DNA of 64,000 bases from positions 1,612,001 to 1,676,000 of the forward strand of contig JAGPNK010000009.1 in assembly GCA_020746835.1 (NCBI GenBank), written 5' to 3'. The number at the start of each line of letters is the position of its first letter. The first letter of the stretch is position 1. The notes beneath the pieces were generated by a model. That model ran no database searches, was not told where the DNA came from, and worked only from the letters and a program-made list of their open reading frames with translations. This document shows positions 58,663-64,000 of this stretch, one piece after another. Both the position numbers and the translations under genes were made by a program. The stretch is from Stachybotrys elegans (taxonomy: Eukaryota > Ascomycota > Sordariomycetes > Hypocreales > Stachybotryaceae).

Positions 58663-61097
58663 TGATGACATTCGAAGGCGTCAGGTCCTCCTCTGCCGGA
58701 CTCTTTCCGACACCAGCAAAGACATGCTGACTTCGGTGATATGGCCGACGCCGCCGTTGAGAGGGGGACCCAGCCGAAGATTCCATGGTGCTTCTAATAA
58801 GCCCCAGCTTCTCCCGCCTGGTAAGCCACAGACGCAGGCTCAAACTCTATCGAAAGCATGTCGCCCATACGCCCTCTTTCCCCCGATCCGCCTCCTCTCG
58901 CCGCCGTTGCTTCGCTGCCTGCAGCTTGCACGCTTGGGTGTATCTCGCCTTGCTTGGTGCCACTCCAGTCGACTCGGTCAAAGAGCGCCGCCAACGCCCG
59001 TGGCATACATGCAAGATGCCGTTGGCTGTCATGGCTGGTTTTGGAATGTCTTGCTGCCCACGGCCACAGGCCCGATCACACCTCCCACTCGGTGGTGGCC
59101 AGGCCATGATTCTAGCTTTTTCTACGGAGCTTCTACCGAGATGGTGTGGAACACTCTTGTCTGCCGTGGATGCGTTGTCAGGTCATGCTCTGCGCTGACT
59201 GACGCCAGGGTGACGTTGAGATATCGAGCCTCCCCAAGTCCCGACGCGAGATTTCACAAATGTCTGGTTGGCTCTCCGGAGAATCTTGAGATGCACCTAG
59301 TCGTACCACCGATCCCTGCCTGTCTCTCTCCTTGTCTGCCTCTGCTCGTCCATCGGCGAATACTGAGCCACACCAAATCGCAGTATCACGACGCACGAAT
59401 AAGGCCCGCGCAGCAGTACCAGCATCTCATCCCAGTACCGGGTGTCCACGTGGATCATCAACATGGAGGAGATTCTCCTTCAGGGCTAGGTAACCATACT
59501 TTACGGCTATCTTCCCGACTTCATGAATCGACAAAGCCATGGCGGGCAGATAGCAGCAAGCAGCGGTGAGTGGCAAACGGGTTAGACCGCGCCCGCCATG
59601 AGATAGGAATACGGCGTTTGCAATAGGCAAAGAATACCTGCGCAAAAGAAACCCCAGAACAGAATGGTTTGGCCACCGCCACGTTTCTCTGGGAGCCGCC
59701 AAGAAACTGACAAGCGCCACAGCGGCACCTCACTGGCTTCATGTGATATCCAGACGAGGGAGGGGAGGAGCCTCAAAGCCTAAGCGTTCAATGGTGGAAA
59801 AACCGCCATACCAAACACAGGCGGAAAAGCGAAGAATCATATCATCAAAAAGGACCAACAGCCAAATCCTTGCAGAGACACAGCGCAGCACCCAGGGCCT
59901 GCTATCCTTGCAGCTGGTTGAGAACAAGTATTTGGCCCTCACCCTCGCTTCGGTCAAGCTGAACCTATCCGCAACACCCCATAGCGGCCTGACCAAATCC
60001 TTCACAAGAGTCATGCCATGTTGGAGTCCTTGTCGCGTTCGTTGTCGTTGAGATATATACTTGCTTTTTTTTCTTCTCCCCCTTCCCCGTCGTATTGCTT
60101 GCCTGCCGAGCATTGGACAGCGCCCACCGCAAAGTAATGGCAGGGTCATGGCCTCTTGTCACCAGCTTGTCAAATCCTTGGCCACGCCTCAGGACAAATG
60201 CGAACATGATCGGCTCGTGCCGCCGCCCAAATTCGGCCCGGGCTATGACATACCGCCCAGGATCCCCTGGGCCAGAATCGGTTCCGCTGCGTCGGAATGG
60301 GCATGTATGCAAGGAGAGAAAAAGGAAACACGAGACAAGAATCCATCATGATGATGGAAAAGCAAGCATCCAGCCGATCAACTGGAGGGGGGGGGCCGAC
60401 GGGGGCCAGTATCGTCGATGCGCAGACGTTGCCGCACAGTCTCGGTCGCTCCAATTGCTGAATGCGGGAATGTTTGCGACCTGTCAAGATTGGTGCCGTG
60501 CCCATCCCGGGCCAAATGTAACATAATCACATCATTATGGAGGTTCTATAGCCCAGGGGTGTGCTATGCCATGCCAATTGGCCAGGCAAGGAACCTTGTC
60601 AGACCCTTCAGCTTGCCTGACAGTCCCATCGACAGGCCAGGGGCATGGCGCTCACATCTGTTTCCAATCCCCACGCTCGCCGCTGAGTGGCCAATGTGCA
60701 ACAATCCCGTAATCATGACACTGCCAGCCTCAGCGACCGTTGTGGGTTCGATGACCGGCAATGACGGGGTAACTTTTGCTTCTTTGCCAGGGCCTGTCCG
60801 CAGCTGAGATTCTGCACTTGCCCAGGGTTCACATATTCGAACGATGAATGTGTTGCACTTGGAGGGGCTCTCTGGTCTGTCTGGGGCCATTGCGAAATCA
60901 CTTTCCACTCAACGACAGAGCGTTTTCATTGGGAACAATTGCCGAAGCGGGGACGACATGGCGCAATATGGAACATGAAAGAAGGGACCCTGAGATGTAT
61001 GTATATCATCTCATAGAATCGAGGACTTGAGGCTCGCCATGATTTAGCTCCGAACCAGACGTCCTTCTGCCCTATGTCCGGAACTCGCTTCTTCTTC

Positions 61098-61112
61098 TTT
61101 TTTTTTTTTTTT
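61098..61112. repeat. T15 homopolymer
   Basis: Fifteen T in the 3' flank of the pseudouridine synthase gene. Confidence 0.85.
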
Positions 61113-61699
61113 GTCCCGCCGCTTTCGCCACTCGTGACGGGCTCCCGATGCTGATACCGAAGGTCCATAAGTAGATACCTAGATAGTAACCAGCCCCTCC
61201 GTGGCCACCGTTATGAGGCGAAACAAGGCCCGGGGTGTCTGGATGTCGGCCCCTTCTCCGGACCACATGCACCAGCTACTCCTCCCATGCACCCAGCACC
61301 CAGCACCCAAAGCTGAGTGACACAACGTAAACATATCCCAGCATCTCGTTCAGCGACCGCACCGGACGTATTGACGGATTGAGTCCTCGTTTCGATCATC
61401 CCGCCGTTGCATTTCTGTCCGGTACACCGCCACCTAGCGTACCCAAGCATCCCAGCATGCAAGGCTTCAATTCACCGTGAAACCCTTTGTTATAGGGGGT
61501 GGGCCATCATTACTCGACATGTGCGCCTGATCCCCCAAGACAGTCGTTGTACGGTGCTTCTCCTTGCCCCTGGGCTGCATCCATGCGGGTCTGGATCTCT
61601 GGATGCAGTATGACGGTGTGATTTGGTGTACATGTGCAGATGCGGGCATCTGCGCGAAGATTTCAAAACGAGGGCTGGCGAATGGGCGTGAATGGTCAC

Positions 61700-63250
61700 T
61701 CAGCCTGCAATCTCAGGGTTCTCATCCTTGACCGCCTCAACCAGCTCAGCCATGTTACCGACTGTCGTGGGCCCGCTTACGCCTTCTGGAGGCAAGGCCC
61801 ATTTCGGCAACGGACTTGTGTACGACCACGTCCCGAAGGCATCTTCATACCGCAGGCTGTGAAGCCAGAGCGACAGCTCATGATCGCCTGGGTCAGAGTA
61901 GAGCGGTGTCCCGCATTCGGCGCACACCTCGCCCGTCAGTTTCTCTGCACGCTTCTTCTCGTACTGGTCTACCATCTTGTCATAGTACACCACGGCGTCG
62001 GCGACCTCTTGCTTCCCCATCCTCGACAGGCGGCTGATGACATCCTCGTCCGAGTTGAGGGTTCCGTCGGCGTCGGCCTGGCCCAGATCGAACCCCCATA
62101 CGCGCTGGTTGGCATAGATGGGGTCGTTCTGGATGGGGTGCCCGAGGAATTGAAGGTGGACTCGAATCTGGTGCGTTCTTCCCGTTACTGGGAGACAGCG
62201 CACGATCGAGTAGCCCTTCTTCTTGAGCCAGGGCTTGTGCTTCTGCTCCTCCTCCTCGGCGTCGGGTGAAAGTCCATCCTCGCCCTCGGGGGCGTAGTAG
62301 GCGAGCCTCTTGAACACGGTTCGCGCAGACTTGCCGTTGGCGCGGACGCGGTTCAGACCCAGCTTGGGCGATATCTGCAGAATCGGCTGGTCGCAGACCA
62401 CCTCGCCGTCGGGGAAGTAGCCGACGACGCGGGCCAGATACTCCTTTCGTACAGTGCGCTCGCTAATCTTGACCGTCAGCTTCTTCGCTGCGGCAGGATG
62501 CTTTGCCATGAACATGATGCCGCTCGTCAGACGATCCAGACGGTTGCATGGCAGCGGCATGAAGCCCTCCCCTCGCTCCGCCCTTATAATCTCCACCACG
62601 GTATTGAAGTTGTATCGCCCGGCCGCATGGACAGGGACGCCGGCGGGTTTGTTGATGACGATGATATCCTCGTCCTCGTGCACTATGCCGACGGGCTCCG
62701 CCGTGACGGGGGGTTCGTGTCGATGCAGCGTATGCGAGACGAGGTCTCCGTTGCGGACAATGTAGTCTGGGCCGACCTTTTTGTTGTTGACGAAGATGCC
62801 TCCTGATATCATGGTCTTTCTGTAGTACTCCAGCGGACGGTCGCGGAACTCGGACTCGAATATCTCGATTAGGGAGCGGCCTCTCCAGCGTTCCTTGCAG
62901 CGGGTGTTGTAGGTGTAGTGGTAGGGCTTCATGCGGCGCAGGTCGCCGTCGATGTAGAACGGCCGTGGCCAAGGATCACCAACGGGCGTGATCAAAACCT
63001 CGGCGGTAGCTGGTTGCTTCTTGGGCTTGGCCTTGCTGGGCCTGGAGTAGATGGGCGTGATGTCGCTAGGAACAATGTCGATAGATGTGGCATCGACAGG
63101 CCTGTCGCTCGGCTTGGTATCGCTAATGCTGAGATCTTGGAGGGCCTCGTCGCAAGCCGCAACGGGCGAAACGGCTGGGAGCGCCATGGCGAAGAACCTC
63201 TTTGGCTGCTGCGTGATGCTGGTGCGAACAAACGCGTGCAGTCTCCACAT
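61700..63250 (-). CDS. tRNA pseudouridine synthase of the RluA family (Pus8/Pus9 type)
   Basis: A single exon of 516 aa. An S4-like segment (about 140-180, YYRKTMISGGIFVNNKKVG) precedes the catalytic domain. The signature CNRLDRLTSG (235-244) has catalytic Asp239, and VTGRTHQIRVHLQFLGHPIQNDP is the second conserved block. A CAECG motif lies in the C-terminal part, as in eukaryotic RPUSD2/Pus9 proteins. The yeast homologues make pseudouridine 32 in cytosolic (Rib2/Pus8) and mitochondrial (Pus9) tRNAs; no deaminase domain is seen here. The first ATG gives MWRLHAFVRTSITQQPKRFFA, a typical mitochondrial presequence. A second in-frame ATG (residue 22, at 63187) would give a cytosolic form. The start is therefore chosen at 63250 with the second one kept as an alternative. 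Confidence 0.92.
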   Translation of the reverse strand: MWRLHAFVRTSITQQPKRFFAMALPAVSPVAACDEALQDLSISDTKPSDRPVDATSIDIVPSDITPIYSRPSKAKPKKQPATAEVLITPVGDPWPRPFYIDGDLRRMKPYHYTYNTRCKERWRGRSLIEIFESEFRDRPLEYYRKTMISGGIFVNNKKVGPDYIVRNGDLVSHTLHRHEPPVTAEPVGIVHEDEDIIVINKPAGVPVHAAGRYNFNTVVEIIRAERGEGFMPLPCNRLDRLTSGIMFMAKHPAAAKKLTVKISERTVRKEYLARVVGYFPDGEVVCDQPILQISPKLGLNRVRANGKSARTVFKRLAYYAPEGEDGLSPDAEEEEQKHKPWLKKKGYSIVRCLPVTGRTHQIRVHLQFLGHPIQNDPIYANQRVWGFDLGQADADGTLNSDEDVISRLSRMGKQEVADAVVYYDKMVDQYEKKRAEKLTGEVCAECGTPLYSDPGDHELSLWLHSLRYEDAFGTWSYTSPLPKWALPPEGVSGPTTVGNMAELVEAVKDENPEIAG

Positions 63251-63821
63251 TCGCCCTCTCTCCGATATTCCCCCAGATTCAGAGCGCAGTAGTAGGCCGT
63301 CTTGTAGCACGGAATCTCAATAGTGTGTGCTGCTATTTGTTCCCCGCAACAATGAGAGTGAGGGTTTGAAACTTTGGGCGGTCTAGAGCGGCAGAATATT
63401 TGCACAAGGACGAAGACTACTAGGTAGCAGGTACCTAGGTACCAACAGCGTGTTCCTGGGTATGCACCTAACCTAGACTCAACATTGCTCAGTCAACACA
63501 GGTCGACTGAATTATTTATAGCTTTTTGGCAGCCACGCAGCAATATATCATCACATCATCGTGGTGTTTATCTGAGGGTACGATGCTTCAGCCATGTGCG
63601 TGTTGCTCTCAGATCTGGCACAGGTTAGATATGCTAGCTTACTATGACATGTCACGAAGTGGAAACAACGAGTGATTTGCAATTTTTTATATTACTTCAG
63701 AAACCTGATTATCCCATATCCCAGCGTGCTTGCGTCTAATCCGAAACTCCATTTACCGGAAGTCTTCCGTCCTGATAGTACAAATGTGTGAAAACAAGAG
63801 TCTAGCCATCACTTAAATAGC
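63251..63821. other. intergenic between two minus-strand genes
   Basis: 5' region of the pseudouridine synthase and AT-rich 3' flank of the Hsp20 gene. It contains overlapping TAGGTACCTA-type palindromes near 63420-63452. No gene is seen. Confidence 0.6.
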
Positions 63822-64000
63822 TCAGTTAATGAGGATGCGGCGAGGCCCGGACTTCCTTGGCTTGGGCACCACGACTGTGAGAAAGCCGTCCTTGAGATCT
63901 GCAGTGACGGCGTCGTGATCGACGGGAGTTGGGAAAGTGTAGGTTCGCGAGAACTGGCCGATGACCCGCTCGCTGGGCTCAGGCTGAGGTGCCGGTGCAG
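63822..64000 (-). CDS. small heat shock protein (Hsp20/alpha-crystallin), C-terminal part
   Basis: The frame runs off the window edge at 64000 and ends with TGA at 63822-63824. The 59 visible residues include SERVIGQFSRTYTFP, DHDAVTADLKDGFLTVVVPK and a C-terminal RRILIN. The first two are the beta strands and the conserved DG-[FV]-L block of the alpha-crystallin domain; the last contains the I-x-I motif that docks subunits in the oligomer. It is an ATP-independent chaperone that holds unfolded proteins. The 5' part and promoter lie outside the window. Confidence 0.93.
   Translation of the reverse strand, partial: APAPQPEPSERVIGQFSRTYTFPTPVDHDAVTADLKDGFLTVVVPKPRKSGPRRILIN

Larger units (their letters stand above)
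56006..61699. other. 5.7-kb non-coding interval upstream of bZIP
   Basis: No gene is supported. It holds purine-rich tracts (57.1-57.2 kb), a G19 run (57729-57747), a GT microsatellite (58611-58662) and a T15 run (61098-61112). The 330-codon plus frame at 58577-59569 translates the GT repeat as VCVCVC and has no domain. Confidence 0.5.

Noticed and set aside
58577..59569. 330-codon plus-strand open frame
   Set aside because: It translates a GT microsatellite (VCVCVC), has no domain, signal or splice context, and its composition is that of open GC-rich DNA.

Overview
The window is nuclear DNA from a filamentous ascomycete (Pezizomycotina, most likely Sordariomycetes; the order cannot be fixed from sequence alone). 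The evidence is split genes with short introns (about 47-112 nt, GT..AG), GC-rich third codon positions, pyrimidine-rich leaders, and fungal protein families: a GPI-type cupredoxin, Fungal_trans_2, a NDREAQ-type bZIP, an AmyR-type operator at a GH31 gene, and GH43_24 with CBM35. I find 17 protein-coding genes (one cut by the window edge), one weak small ORF and one intron-bearing tRNA-Ile. No virus, plasmid, CRISPR array or intact transposon is visible.

Layout. 1-2.4 kb: no recognisable gene. 2.5-5.6 kb: secreted cupredoxin and a multi-pass membrane protein. 5.8-10 kb: a cytochrome b5/cytochrome b5 reductase fusion and a P450, divergent across 999 bp. 11.8-13.5 kb: a six-exon secreted protein of unknown function. 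13.5-18.4 kb: no gene. 18.4-22.7 kb: a bilirubin-oxidase-type multicopper oxidase with an apparent 1-nt frameshift, then an HSL-type esterase. 23.1-29.3 kb: two secreted glycoside hydrolases on the minus strand, GH31 alpha-glucosidase and GH43 exo-beta-1,3-galactanase. 29.8-36.9 kb: a caspase-like/C2H2 fusion protein and a patatin-like protein, divergently transcribed, each lacking an expected catalytic residue. 38.2-40.0 kb: a Fungal_trans_2-like regulator without a zinc cluster. 43-44.1 kb: a Gfo/Idh/MocA oxidoreductase. 44.1-61.7 kb: a gene-poor tract holding only tRNA-Ile(AAU) and one bZIP factor. 61.7-64 kb: an RluA-type pseudouridine synthase and the 3' end of an Hsp20 gene.

How the genes may work together. 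The b5 fusion is a plausible electron donor for the adjacent P450. The two glycosidases point to plant or microbial polysaccharide use, and the alpha-glucosidase carries an exact CGG-N8-CGG motif next to its TATA box. The cupredoxin and multicopper oxidase are separate copper proteins of the cell surface or secretome. The most unusual area is the P450 pair together with the pseudo-caspase/pseudo-patatin pair. All exon boundaries were read by eye from splice motifs and reading frame; no alignment or database search was run.
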